From positions 124,001 to 188,000 of the forward strand of contig CANMQJ010000005.1 of NCBI GenBank assembly GCA_947500005.1: 64,000 nucleotides of DNA, written 5' to 3'. Of the stretch, positions 15,044 to 24,059 are shown piece by piece; the first letter of the stretch is position 1; the number at the start of each line of letters is the position of its first letter. The stretch comes from an uncultured Paracoccaceae bacterium (GTDB taxonomy: Bacteria > Pseudomonadota > Alphaproteobacteria > Rhodobacterales > Rhodobacteraceae). The notes beneath the pieces are model-generated. The model worked only from the letters and a program-made list of their open reading frames with translations. It did no database searches and was not told where the DNA came from. The position numbers were made by a program, and so were the translations under genes.

Positions 15044-17269
15044 TCACGCCAAGGTCGAGACCGCTTTTTCGGTCGGAGTGCCAAGAGCTTGCCGGTGAAT
15101 GGCGAGCGCCAGCGCGAAGTCGGGATGTGCCAGCTGCTGCGCAGCGTCGAGCGCGGCCCATGCCTGGTGCGTCTCGCCGGCCGCCCGGGCGCGGGCGACG
15201 CGGGCCAGCGCCTCGCCCGCGGCGAGGGTTTCGGCCGGGACGGGATGGTCGGGACCGCCCAGAAGCGCGTGCACCTCGACCGGTTCGACGCGACCCTTGA
15301 CCTGAACGTTGTCCACGAGGGTCAGGACAAAGCCGCGATCCAGCGCGGCGCGCGCCGTCGCGCCGCCCACCAGGATCGTCACGCCATAGGGGCGGGTCTG
15401 TCCTTCGAGGCGGGAGGCGACGTTCACCTCGTCGCCGATCACCGAGTAGTCGAAACGGTGGTGGGAGCCGAAATTGCCGACATAACATTCACCGGTATTG
15501 ATGCCGATGCCGATGCCGGTCCGGGGGAAGCGATGGGCGTTCTCGCTGTTGAAGCGTTCGAGCGCGTCGAGCATTTCAAGCGCGGTCTGACAGGCATGAG
15601 CGGCATGGTCGGGGTCCTGGAGGGGCGCGTTCCAGAAGGCCATGACCGCGTCGCCCATGAACTTGTCGATGGTGCCGCGATTGGCGATGATGACATCGGT
15701 CAGCGCGGTGAAAAGCGCGTTGACGAATTCCGTCAGTTCCGTGGCGGTCATGCCCTCGGCGGCGGTGGTGAAGCCGCGCACGTCCGAGAACAGGACGGTC
15801 ATCGGTCGCAGGTCGCCGCCGAGGGCGAGCGCGCCGGGGTCGGCCTCGAGCTCGCTTACCAGGTCCTGCGAGACGTAGTGGCCGAAGGCGGCGCGGACCC
15901 AGCGTTTCTCGGCCCGTTCGCGGATCGCCACCAGGCTGGTGGTGGAGAACAGGATGATCGCGGAGCCCAGCACCGGGAAGGTCGGATCGACGAAGAGGCC
16001 CAGCCGCGTGAAGGCGAGGTAGCTTGCGGCCGAGACCGCGCCCAGCGTCAGAACCCCCGAGATCACCGCTGTCGAGGGCGAGAAGAAGGCCGCAAGCAGG
16101 GCGAAGACGAGGACGAGGAGCGCGAAGGCGAGAAATTCCAGCCCTTCGGCCCAGTCCGGGCGTTGCAGGGTGGTGTTCGTCACGATGTGCTCGATCACCT
16201 GCGCATTGATCTCGATCCCCGGGACCGAGGCGGCGGTGGGGGTGGCCTGGATATCGAAGAGGCCGGGCGCGGTGGCCCCGATGAGGATGATCCGCCCGGC
16301 GACCTCGGCCGGGTCGATGGCCCCTTCCATGATGCGCCATGCGGGGATGAAGCGTTCGGGCTGTGGCGGGGTGTAGTGCAGCAGGAGCGACCCCTGCGGC
16401 GTGGTCGGCACGTCGAAGGCGCCGATGCGCAGCGCGTTGATCCCCGTCCGAGCGCCCATCGCCGACTGCCCGCTCGCGTTCGAGCTGCGCACGACATAGG
16501 TGCTGGCCCCCTGCGCCACGCGGAGCGCCTCGGCCGCGAGGCCGGGCACGAGGCGGCCGTCGGAAAGCGCGAAGAGTAGCGGCACCTCGCGCACGACCTG
16601 GTCGCGGCCCGGCGCCCAGTTCAGCGCGGCAAGCCCCGAGGCGGCGCGGGCGAGCCCGGGCAGCGGGCCGGCCAGCCCGCGGAAGACGGGCAGAAACTCC
16701 TGCGGGGGGTCGCCGGCGACGGCAAAGCCGGCCTTGGGTTCGAGACTGTCGAGGCTTTCGGGCGCGGCATCGTTCGTGAGGGCCATGCCCAGCACGGAAG
16801 GCACGGAGGCAAGCGCCTCCGCGAGTTTGCGGTCGCCATCGGGCAGGTCGGTCAGCGCCTGTTCCAACCGGTCGCGCGCGGGACCCTCCGGCAGCAGGGC
16901 GGCGATTTGGTCGGGGGACATCCGGTCGCGCTCGGCCAGCACGATATCGAGCGCGACGGTCGCGGCCCCCAGCGCGCCCAGCTGCGTCACGAGATCGGCG
17001 AGGCGGCTGCGGGGCCAGGGCCATTGGCCGAGCCGGTCGAGCGAGGCCTCGTCGATCGCCACGATGCGGACGGGCAGGTCGGGGTCGAAGGTGCGCGGGT
17101 GCCAGATCTGAAACTCGTCATAGGCGAGATTGCGGAGCTGGCCGAGCGCCGCCGGTTCGGTCAGACGCCAGGCCATGCCGAAAAGCAGCGCCGCCAGCGT
17201 GAGGATCGTGAGCGGCAGCAGGCGCCCTAGGGCGCGGCGGCGGCGGCTGGGGCGGCGCGGTGCGGTCAT
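15044..17269 (-). CDS. CHASE2-domain adenylate/guanylate cyclase (class III)
   Basis: A 741-aa membrane signalling protein. One membrane segment (about 16-34) precedes an extracytoplasmic CHASE2 domain (about 40-345; RIVAIDEASLDRLGQWPWPRSRLADLV). Three further membrane segments follow (about 376-450), then a class III nucleotide cyclase domain (about 485-640). Both metal aspartates are present (FSDVRGFT near 492 and KFMGDAVMAFW near 535), as are the transition-state Asn/Arg (VIGDEVNVASRLE near 612). Lys in KFMGD is the usual adenine-type residue, so cAMP is the more likely product. It is divergent from the Slam-like/FecR gene pair across 125 bp, which suggests a shared envelope-sensing role. 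Confidence 0.93.
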   Translation of the reverse strand: MTAPRRPSRRRRALGRLLPLTILTLAALLFGMAWRLTEPAALGQLRNLAYDEFQIWHPRTFDPDLPVRIVAIDEASLDRLGQWPWPRSRLADLVTQLGALGAATVALDIVLAERDRMSPDQIAALLPEGPARDRLEQALTDLPDGDRKLAEALASVPSVLGMALTNDAAPESLDSLEPKAGFAVAGDPPQEFLPVFRGLAGPLPGLARAASGLAALNWAPGRDQVVREVPLLFALSDGRLVPGLAAEALRVAQGASTYVVRSSNASGQSAMGARTGINALRIGAFDVPTTPQGSLLLHYTPPQPERFIPAWRIMEGAIDPAEVAGRIILIGATAPGLFDIQATPTAASVPGIEINAQVIEHIVTNTTLQRPDWAEGLEFLAFALLVLVFALLAAFFSPSTAVISGVLTLGAVSAASYLAFTRLGLFVDPTFPVLGSAIILFSTTSLVAIRERAEKRWVRAAFGHYVSQDLVSELEADPGALALGGDLRPMTVLFSDVRGFTTAAEGMTATELTEFVNALFTALTDVIIANRGTIDKFMGDAVMAFWNAPLQDPDHAAHACQTALEMLDALERFNSENAHRFPRTGIGIGINTGECYVGNFGSHHRFDYSVIGDEVNVASRLEGQTRPYGVTILVGGATARAALDRGFVLTLVDNVQVKGRVEPVEVHALLGGPDHPVPAETLAAGEALARVARARAAGETHQAWAALDAAQQLAHPDFALALAIHRQALGTPTEKAVSTLA

Positions 17270-17365
17270 CGGCGCGGCATTCCCGGGCAGGCCAACGGCA
17301 GGCGTTGTGACCTCGCCGCCACAGATTCAAGGGGCTTGACCCCGCGGCACCCCTGGCACCTGCGG

Positions 17366-17380
17366 GAAAATTGAATTTTC
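17366..17380. promoter_or_regulatory. Inverted repeat GAAAATT-N-AATTTTC in divergent cyclase/Slam-like promoter region
   Basis: Perfect 7-bp arms around one base in an otherwise GC-rich gap between the divergent cyclase (start 17269) and Slam-like gene (start about 17395). It ends 14 bp before the ATG, so a bound protein would block initiation. The TTG at 17371 lies inside it, which argues against that codon as the start. The regulator is unknown. Confidence 0.45.
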
Positions 17381-17394
17381 GCGGGAAGCGGGCT

Positions 17395-18819
17395 ATGCGT
17401 GGGGAAGGGGTTCATTTTTCAGAAAGTTTACCAGTGATGCTGGCAGCATGGCATTTCTTGCGCAGAAGTTGCAATTTCCATCGTATCCTGACCGGAGCTT
17501 TTGCGGGGTTGCTGATGGCCGGATCGGTCGCCGCGCAGGAGGCCGCGCCCGACGAGGGGTTTGCCGCGCTCGAGGCGCGGCGCGCGCAACTGTTCCAGGC
17601 GACGCTGAACGATCCAGCAAATCTCGACATCGCGTTCGAATACGCGCTGCTGTCGGCCCGGCTGGGCGATTACGAGGGGGCGATCTCGACGCTGGAGCGG
17701 ATCCTGGTCTTCAATCCCGGCCTGCCGCGCGTCCAGCTTGAGCTGGCGGTGCTTTATTACCGCATCGGGGCGGTGGATACGGCGCAGCATTATCTGGACG
17801 CGGTACGCGGGCAGGACCTTCCGCCGGCGGTGCGCGCCAAGGTGGACGAGTTCGCGCTGTCGGTGGACAAGGCGGCCAAGCCCTACCGGTTCTCGGCCTC
17901 GATCGATTTCGGGATGCAGGCCTATTCCAACGCGAATTTCGCGCCTGACCGCGACTCCATCCTCATCGGCGGGGTTCCGGTGAACCTGGGCCCCGGGGCG
18001 CAGGCGCAATCCGATGCCAGCATCTTTGCGCTGGGCCAGATCCACTATACCTATGACCTTCCGGCGCAGGGCGCGCTGTTCGAGCTGGACGGCACGCTTT
18101 ACGCCTCGAAATATTTCGAGCTGAGCCGGCTGGACCTGAATTTTCTCGAAGTGGCCTTTGGCCCGTCCTTCAGCCTCGGGCGCTGGGGGTGGGAGAATGC
18201 CCGGCTTGGCATCTACGGGATCGCCGGGGCCTCGATGCTGGGCGGCAGCCATTATTCCACGATCGGCGGCGCGGGCATTCGGCTGCGCACACAGATCGAC
18301 AACCGCACCTTGCTGGAAACCCAGCTCGAGGCGCGGTCGATCGATTATCTCAACACGGTCGATTATCCCACAGCGACGCTTCAGGACGGGGAGACCTATC
18401 GCTTTCGCGCGCAGCTTGTCCGTTCGCTCAGCCCGAACTGGACGGGTTCGCTGGCCTTCGAGGCGCGCAAGGTCGAGGGCGAGACGGCTTTCAACACGTT
18501 CCGTGGCTACGGTCTGACAGCCAAGCTCAATCATGACTTCCGCGGGCCCACCGGCGGCATCCTGGCGGATAACCAGCCCTGGTCGCTGCTACTGGCACTG
18601 GGGGGCATCGCGCGCGATTATGACGGTCCCGATCCGCTGATCGACCCGGTCAACGCGCAGGAGGATACCGGGCTTTTCGTCGAGGCGAGTGTCGGCATCC
18701 CGCTGGAAAACAATTTCTCGGCCTATGTGACGGGGCAGTATTACAGGCAGGACTCGAACTATGCGACCCGCGATTACGACGGGGTGACCCTCACCTATGG
18801 TGTGAAGAAAAGGTTCTGA
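17395..18819 (+). CDS. TPR plus outer-membrane beta-barrel protein, Slam/DUF560-like (type XI secretion)
   Basis: About 474 aa. A hydrophobic signal segment ends GLLMAGSVAA-QEA. Residues about 55-150 are TPR-like (FEYALLSARLGDYEGAISTLERILVFNPG, LAVLYYRIGAVDTAQHYL). From about 160 to the end, alternating amphipathic strands finish in LTYGVKKRF with terminal Phe, typical of an outer-membrane barrel. N-terminal TPR plus C-terminal barrel is the plan of Slam proteins (surface lipoprotein assembly modulators, DUF560), which move TbpB-like cargo across the outer membrane. The next gene, 3 nt downstream, ends in a TbpB-like barrel, supporting this call. Start uncertain: ATG 17395 and ATG 17437 are both possible, TTG 17371 less so. 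Confidence 0.75.
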   Translation: MRGEGVHFSESLPVMLAAWHFLRRSCNFHRILTGAFAGLLMAGSVAAQEAAPDEGFAALEARRAQLFQATLNDPANLDIAFEYALLSARLGDYEGAISTLERILVFNPGLPRVQLELAVLYYRIGAVDTAQHYLDAVRGQDLPPAVRAKVDEFALSVDKAAKPYRFSASIDFGMQAYSNANFAPDRDSILIGGVPVNLGPGAQAQSDASIFALGQIHYTYDLPAQGALFELDGTLYASKYFELSRLDLNFLEVAFGPSFSLGRWGWENARLGIYGIAGASMLGGSHYSTIGGAGIRLRTQIDNRTLLETQLEARSIDYLNTVDYPTATLQDGETYRFRAQLVRSLSPNWTGSLAFEARKVEGETAFNTFRGYGLTAKLNHDFRGPTGGILADNQPWSLLLALGGIARDYDGPDPLIDPVNAQEDTGLFVEASVGIPLENNFSAYVTGQYYRQDSNYATRDYDGVTLTYGVKKRF

Positions 18820-18822
18820 TCA

Positions 18823-21723
18823 ATGCGTGATTCGTTCAAACGCCCGCTCGTTGCCGCGCTTCTGGCCGGCACCGCCCTTAGCCCCGTTGCCACCGCCGCG
18901 CAGGAACGCATCGGCACCTCGGCCGCAGTGAACACGGCCTCGACCCTTGAACGCGGCGCCAGCCAGCGCACGGTGGTCATCGGCGAGGACATCGCCTTCA
19001 AGGACCGTATCATCACCAACCGGGACGGGCTTGTGCAGGTGCTGTTCGTCGATGGATCGACCTTTACCGTAGGGTCGAATTCACGGGTGGTGATCGACGA
19101 ATTCGTCTACAACCCCGCCGACGGGACCGGTGCGCTGACGGCCGAGGTGACGCGCGGCGCGTTGCGCTTCGTGGGCGGCAAGCTGTCGAAGAACGACGAA
19201 ACGGTGCGGTTCAAGACTCCGGTGGGTATCCTCGGCGTGCGCGGCGCCATTGCCGAGATCGACCTGGAACCGGCCTGTTTGCCCAGCGGGCAATGCCCCG
19301 ACATGGTGGCGAACCTCGTCTTCGGAGAGGAGCTGACCTTTACCGGCACCGATGGGCGCAGTTCGCGGATCTATCAGCCTGGCCACGCCTTTGTCGTCAC
19401 GCGAACGGGGCAGGGGGTCAGTTCCCAGATCGTGCAGCTCAAGACGTTGGACCGGGGCAGCCTGCAACGGCGTCTGCAGGGCCAGAGCGGGCAGCGCGGC
19501 GGCGCCACGGTGATCCCGACGGATCGCGACGTGGCCGAAAGCGGCATACCGGGCGAGAACTCGGACCGGGGAGCCTATGCGCTGCGGCCCTCCGGTCTGG
19601 AGATGGTGAGCACCGCGATCGCGCCCGATCCGGGCGAGCCGGGGATCGGCAACACCGATCGCCAGCTTGCGGTCTCGGTCATGGACGAGGCGCAATCCGA
19701 ATTCATCCGGGACGAGATCGGCTCGGAGGAGCCGATCTATGACCGCGCCACGCTGACCGGGGTTTTCGGCACGCCGGAGACCTATACGCTGCCCAACGGC
19801 TTCGTGGTGACGGACCCCTGGGCGCAGGGCATCTCGCAGATCGTGTCGCCCGAGACGGTCACCGTTCAGGTCCTGCGCGAGGACGGGCAACCGACGGGGA
19901 TCGAGATCGGCGATGTCGTGCTGCCCTATCCCGCGGAGGAGGGCGAGACCGCCATCCCGCCGGGATTCTCCGAGACCTATAGACAGGAAATCGTGGGTGG
20001 GACCATCCTGCGCGGGCCGGACGGGATCGCGATATACCACCTGTCGGTGGCGGAATTCGAGAGCGGCAGGCCCGGGGCGCTGGACGTCGTGGTCGGACAA
20101 CCGACCCCGCGCGACGTGTTTTTTCCCGCCACCGACCAGCCGGCCGAATTGCGGACCTACCGGCTGGGCGAGGATTACGAGCGGACGCGGATGGGTCTGA
20201 CATCGGACGTGCCGCTGCTCAACCCGCGGGTCGCCATGGGGTTCGGCAACGATTTCCTGGCGGATGCCGCCGAGACGCCGTTCTATATCGTGGAGACCGG
20301 AATTTCGGACTATGCGCCTACAACGCTATACAGCGCGCTTCGGATCGAGGGGCAGGGGATCGAGCAGCGGTCGATGGTCGTGAGCGATACCGGTTTCGTC
20401 TTTGGCAGTCTCGCGGGTACGGGTGAGGATGCGGTGGGTATCGGCGGGACGCGCCGGGGCTCGTTCCGGACCGGGGCCGGGGCGCCGGTGGTCTTCATGC
20501 GGGGCGGAACCGGGTCGAACCGGATCCAGAGCCCCACGATCTTTACCGCCATCGCGGGACAGAACGGCGAGGCCTTCGTCTATGGCTCGGGGCTGAACGG
20601 CGGGCTTGCGCGCAATGCCTGGGGCGGCGAGTACATGTTCATCGATGCGGAGCTTTCCGATCCGATCGCGGCACCCATCGATGTGGAGAAGTACAGCTCG
20701 ACCACCGTGCCCGCCTTTCTCACGATGAGCGAGCGGCTCGACGGGTTCGACCGGGTCATCACCGACGACCGTCTGGTTCATGGCTTTGCCGCCGGCATGG
20801 TCGAGGGGCAGGAGGGGTCCGCGACGCCGTTCCGGTCCATCTATCCCGGCGGGGCCTTCATCGCCTTCGATCCGGTCACCGCGTCGCTGGGCGGCACGAT
20901 CAACGTGGCCGACGTGACCGAGAGCCACCCCCAGGCCGTGGCCTTTACCTACGGGTTCGGGTTCGACGGCAGCGGCGAGTTTCCCGCCGCGCGCTCGGCC
21001 TTCATCGACCGCTACCGGTTCGCGGCCGATTCGACGGGTCCGGGCAACGTCCAGGGCGGGAACACCACCTTCATGTTCAGCCGGACGGAGCAGGTCATCG
21101 CGCATCAGCCCTATGATTCCGAGACCGGGTTCGGGGGCCGGGACCCGGGGACCTATGTCGTCTCGGCCGGGCTGGTGCCGCAGGAGAACCTGTTCTCGGG
21201 CGCCGATGTCACGCCCTGCCGCTGCGATTTCATGCAATGGGGCTGGTGGGGCACGCAGACCGAGTTCCGCGACCCCGCGCTGCCCGGCGGTAGCCGGACC
21301 GACATGGTGCACCTGGGAACCTTCGCCGTGGCGGACATCCCGACCGCGGCCGAGTTGCCGATGTCGGGCACGGGATCCTGGCAGGGCCATGCGATCGGCA
21401 CGGTCAATGCCGACCTCGATGGCGTGTCGGCGCGCTACGTCGCGGTGGGCAACATGGCGATGGATTTCGATTTCGCCGAACGCGTCGGCACGCTGAGCAT
21501 CGACAATTTCGACGGGCGCAACTTCTCGGGGCCGATGGGCAGCACCGCGATGGGGGATGCGCTCAACCGGTTCGACGGGCCCCTGACGGGGGACGGGCTG
21601 ACCGGGTCGGCCACCGGCTCCTTTGCGCGGGGGCCGATGGGGGTCGACCAGGGGGTGCTGGGCAGTTTCAACGTGGGCGGCTTTGGCTATAGCGCGGCGG
21701 GGACCTTCATGGGCCAGAAATAA
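18823..21723 (+). CDS. FecR-domain exoprotein with TbpB-like C-terminal barrel, probable Slam cargo
   Basis: A 966-aa protein. Signal peptide about 1-26 (ALLAGTALSPVATA-AQE) without a lipobox Cys. A FecR-type domain spans about 48-150 (AFKDRIITNRDGLVQVLFVDG, FVGGKLSKNDETVRFKTPVG). The long middle is unrecognised and contains the unusual CRCDFMQWGWWG. The last ~140 residues resemble the C-terminal eight-strand barrel of TbpB-type Slam substrates: GSWQGHAIGTV, FDFAERVGTLSIDNF, then GSATGSFARGPMGV and YSAAGTFMGQK. FecR domains are usually periplasmic signal-relay parts; fusion to a TbpB-like barrel suggests a surface-exposed or released sensor or binder. It is translated 3 nt after the Slam-like gene. 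Confidence 0.8.
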   Translation: MRDSFKRPLVAALLAGTALSPVATAAQERIGTSAAVNTASTLERGASQRTVVIGEDIAFKDRIITNRDGLVQVLFVDGSTFTVGSNSRVVIDEFVYNPADGTGALTAEVTRGALRFVGGKLSKNDETVRFKTPVGILGVRGAIAEIDLEPACLPSGQCPDMVANLVFGEELTFTGTDGRSSRIYQPGHAFVVTRTGQGVSSQIVQLKTLDRGSLQRRLQGQSGQRGGATVIPTDRDVAESGIPGENSDRGAYALRPSGLEMVSTAIAPDPGEPGIGNTDRQLAVSVMDEAQSEFIRDEIGSEEPIYDRATLTGVFGTPETYTLPNGFVVTDPWAQGISQIVSPETVTVQVLREDGQPTGIEIGDVVLPYPAEEGETAIPPGFSETYRQEIVGGTILRGPDGIAIYHLSVAEFESGRPGALDVVVGQPTPRDVFFPATDQPAELRTYRLGEDYERTRMGLTSDVPLLNPRVAMGFGNDFLADAAETPFYIVETGISDYAPTTLYSALRIEGQGIEQRSMVVSDTGFVFGSLAGTGEDAVGIGGTRRGSFRTGAGAPVVFMRGGTGSNRIQSPTIFTAIAGQNGEAFVYGSGLNGGLARNAWGGEYMFIDAELSDPIAAPIDVEKYSSTTVPAFLTMSERLDGFDRVITDDRLVHGFAAGMVEGQEGSATPFRSIYPGGAFIAFDPVTASLGGTINVADVTESHPQAVAFTYGFGFDGSGEFPAARSAFIDRYRFAADSTGPGNVQGGNTTFMFSRTEQVIAHQPYDSETGFGGRDPGTYVVSAGLVPQENLFSGADVTPCRCDFMQWGWWGTQTEFRDPALPGGSRTDMVHLGTFAVADIPTAAELPMSGTGSWQGHAIGTVNADLDGVSARYVAVGNMAMDFDFAERVGTLSIDNFDGRNFSGPMGSTAMGDALNRFDGPLTGDGLTGSATGSFARGPMGVDQGVLGSFNVGGFGYSAAGTFMGQK

Positions 21724-21802
21724 GGCGCATCGGTGGGGCGATGCAACCGCGCTGCATGGCGCGCGTTGGTGCGTGAACGCAAGACAGCGAAGGAGCGCGC
21801 CC

Positions 21803-22630
21803 ATGACCATTTCCGCAATCGGCCCCGCCGGCATCCCCGCCCTGGGGTTTGGCACATTCAGGCTCAAGGGAGACGAGGCGGCCGACATGGTGGATGCGGC
21901 CCTTTCACAGGGTTACCGCCATATCGACACCGCCCAAGCCTATGACAACGAGGAGGGCGTGGGCAAGGGCATTGCGCGGTCCGACGTGCCGCGCGACGAG
22001 ATCTTTCTGACCACCAAGATCCTGCCCGAGAATTTTGCGCCCGACACCTTCAAGCGCAAGCTTGACGAGTCGCTGACGCGTCTGGGCACGGATTACGTCG
22101 ATCTTCTGCTGCTGCACTGGCCGTCGAAGAAGGTTCCGCTGGCCGAGACTCTGGGTGCGCTGAATGGGCTGATCGCCGATGGAAAGGTCCGGCATGGTGG
22201 CGTGTCGAACTTCACGATTTCGATGCTGGAGGAGACGCGCGAACTGCTGGGCAGCCCGCTTGCCGCGAACCAGGTCGAGGTTCATCCCTTCATCGACCAG
22301 ACGCGCCTGATGGAGCACATGGTCGCGCATCGTATCCCCTTCGAGGCGTATTCGCCGCTTGCGCAGGGTGAGGTCATGGGCAACCCGACCCTGAAGGAGA
22401 TCGCCGAGGCGAAGGGGGCGACCGAGGCGCAGGTAACGCTGGCCTGGATCCTTGCGCATCCGGGCGGGATCGCTATTCCGAAGACCGCCAATCCCGACCG
22501 GTTGCCGCAGAACCTCGCCGCGGCCGAAATCAAACTCACGCAGGAGGAAATCGCCCGCATCGACGCGCTGCGCCGCCCCGACGGGCGGATCGTCCAGCCG
22601 GAGGGCCTGACCCCCGACTGGGACGACTAG
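21803..22630 (+). CDS. Aldo/keto reductase (2,5-diketo-D-gluconate reductase type)
   Basis: A 275-aa enzyme. ATG at 21803 follows AAGGAG at 8 nt; a longer frame upstream overlaps the FecR gene and is not used. The AKR catalytic tetrad is visible: Asp and Tyr in DTAQAYDNEEGVG, Lys in LTTKI and His in LLLLHWPSKK. The NADPH site pattern IPKTANPDRLPQNLAA lies near the C-terminus. It reduces aldehydes or ketones with NADPH in the cytoplasm; the natural substrate is unknown. Its stop overlaps by 4 nt the stop of the convergent glutathione transferase gene. Confidence 0.93.
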   Translation: MTISAIGPAGIPALGFGTFRLKGDEAADMVDAALSQGYRHIDTAQAYDNEEGVGKGIARSDVPRDEIFLTTKILPENFAPDTFKRKLDESLTRLGTDYVDLLLLHWPSKKVPLAETLGALNGLIADGKVRHGGVSNFTISMLEETRELLGSPLAANQVEVHPFIDQTRLMEHMVAHRIPFEAYSPLAQGEVMGNPTLKEIAEAKGATEAQVTLAWILAHPGGIAIPKTANPDRLPQNLAAAEIKLTQEEIARIDALRRPDGRIVQPEGLTPDWDD

Positions 22631-23238
22631 AGCCCGTGCGCCGCCATGGCGCGGCGCGTTGCGGGCCGGTCGAGCATGGCGTCGCGATGCGCCGCGAGGC
22701 GCGGGAACCGGTCCAGCGTCAGCCCATGCACGGCCATCCAGCGATGAACGAGGAACATGTAGGGATCGCAGAGCGAATAGCTGGAGAACACCAAGGGCCC
22801 GTGCAGGTATTGCGTCTCGATCAGGGCGGCGCAATCGGCCAGGTTGCCGGGCACCTTGATCTTCAGGGCCTCGATGACCTGCGTGTCGTCGGACCAGCGC
22901 GCGCCGCGTCGCCCATGCGCGAAGGCCACATGCACCGTGGCGCAGAGATAGGCCATCACCTCATGCGCGCGGGCGCGGGCGAAGGGATCCGCGGGCAGGA
23001 GATGGGGCGCGTGGCGTTCGGCGATATAGGTCAGGATGGCGGGGTTTTCGGTCAGCACGCCCTGATCCGTGGCCAGCGCCGGAATGCGGCCCTTGGGGTT
23101 GACCCTGAGGAAACCCGGATCGCGATGCGCGCCCTGCGAGATTGGAATGTGCCGCGCCGTGTATTCGGCGCCGCTTTCTTCGAGCATGATATGGGCGGCG
23201 AGCGCCGAGGACCCCTTGGAATAGTATAAGACCGGCAT
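22627..23238 (-). CDS. Glutathione S-transferase family protein
   Basis: A 203-aa protein of GST length. The N-terminal thioredoxin-like domain (LYYSKGSSALAAHIMLEESG, FLRVNPKGRIPALATDQG, LTENPAILTYIAERH) includes the cis-Pro and the glutathione-binding ENPAI/ESxAI-like motif. The C-terminal half is the helical domain. Ser in KGSSA is a candidate catalytic residue as in beta/theta-like GSTs. It lies 4 nt from the TauE/SafE gene upstream, so the two are co-transcribed. Confidence 0.9.
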   Translation of the reverse strand: MPVLYYSKGSSALAAHIMLEESGAEYTARHIPISQGAHRDPGFLRVNPKGRIPALATDQGVLTENPAILTYIAERHAPHLLPADPFARARAHEVMAYLCATVHVAFAHGRRGARWSDDTQVIEALKIKVPGNLADCAALIETQYLHGPLVFSSYSLCDPYMFLVHRWMAVHGLTLDRFPRLAAHRDAMLDRPATRRAMAAHGL

Positions 23239-23242
23239 GGGC

Positions 23243-23992
23243 CTATCCCGTCCACAGATCGCGCGCGAGGATGCCCATACCCATCGCGAGGCAAAGAAGG
23301 ATGATGACCCGGCGGAACCGGTCGTCGGTGACCCGGCGAAACGCGAATATCCCGCCCTGCGCGGCGAGAAGCGCGGCGGGAAGGGCTACGCCGATCCCGG
23401 CAAGCGTCGGCCCGTCATAAGTGCCACGCAGGGCCAGCAGCGTCACGGTCACCGCCAGGATCGCGCCGTTATAGGGCTGCATCACGGCGCGGGCCTCGGC
23501 CTTGGGCCAGGGCCGCATCGAGACCCAGAGCGCCAGCAGCGCGCCCGAGATGGCGGCGAGGCCGCCGAGGATGCCGCCCAACAGGCCGACGGCCCCGTCG
23601 GCCACGGGCGTCAGGCGGTCGAACCGGGGCAGGGTGCGGCGAAAACCGAAATAGCCGCCATAGAGGATCAGCATCCCTGCCACCAGATAGCGCAGGGTCT
23701 GCGCGTCGATATGGGACAGGAGCATCAGGCCCACCGGGACGCCGGCCAGCCCCGGCACGAGAAAGCGCAGAAGTCGCGGCAGGTCTGCACGGATTTCCCG
23801 GCGCACCACCCACAGCCCCTGGAGCCCGACAAGCACCGAGATCGGGGCGATGGTCGCCACCGCCGTCACCGGGTCAAGCACGAGCAGGAAGAACCCCATC
23901 GCGAAAAGCGCGGTTCCGAAGCCGGCGAACCCGTTGACGAAGCCCCCCGCGAACCCGCCGAGCGCGAGCAGTATGGCATCTTGCAAGCTCAT
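23243..23992 (-). CDS. TauE/SafE-family sulfite/anion exporter
   Basis: A 249-aa membrane protein with about eight hydrophobic segments. It has the family's Gly-rich N-terminal motif (LLALGGFAGGFVNGFAGFGTALFAMGF) and the internal duplicate (GAVGLLGGILGGLAAISGALLALWVSM). Members export sulfite, sulfonates or related organic anions; the substrate here is unknown. It is followed 4 nt later by a GST gene, so a role in detoxifying sulfur or electrophile compounds is possible but unproved. Confidence 0.92.
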   Translation of the reverse strand: MSLQDAILLALGGFAGGFVNGFAGFGTALFAMGFFLLVLDPVTAVATIAPISVLVGLQGLWVVRREIRADLPRLLRFLVPGLAGVPVGLMLLSHIDAQTLRYLVAGMLILYGGYFGFRRTLPRFDRLTPVADGAVGLLGGILGGLAAISGALLALWVSMRPWPKAEARAVMQPYNGAILAVTVTLLALRGTYDGPTLAGIGVALPAALLAAQGGIFAFRRVTDDRFRRVIILLCLAMGMGILARDLWTG

Positions 23993-24030
23993 GCGCCGCG
24001 CCTCCCGTCAGGTCCTCTCTCTCCGGGGGT

Positions 24031-24051
24031 ACCCTGCGGCACGGGCAGGGT
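24031..24051 (-). terminator. Hairpin downstream of RND efflux operon
   Basis: ACCCTGC (24031-24037) pairs with GCAGGGT (24045-24051) over a 7-nt loop, 9 nt beyond the RND permease stop at 24060. No T-tract follows, so efficiency is doubtful. Confidence 0.3.
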
Positions 24052-24059
24052 GCAAGGTG

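Noticed and set aside
17371..17394. TTG start adding 8 residues to the Slam-like protein
   Set aside because: The codon lies inside the GAAAATT-N-AATTTTC repeat and lacks a ribosome site.
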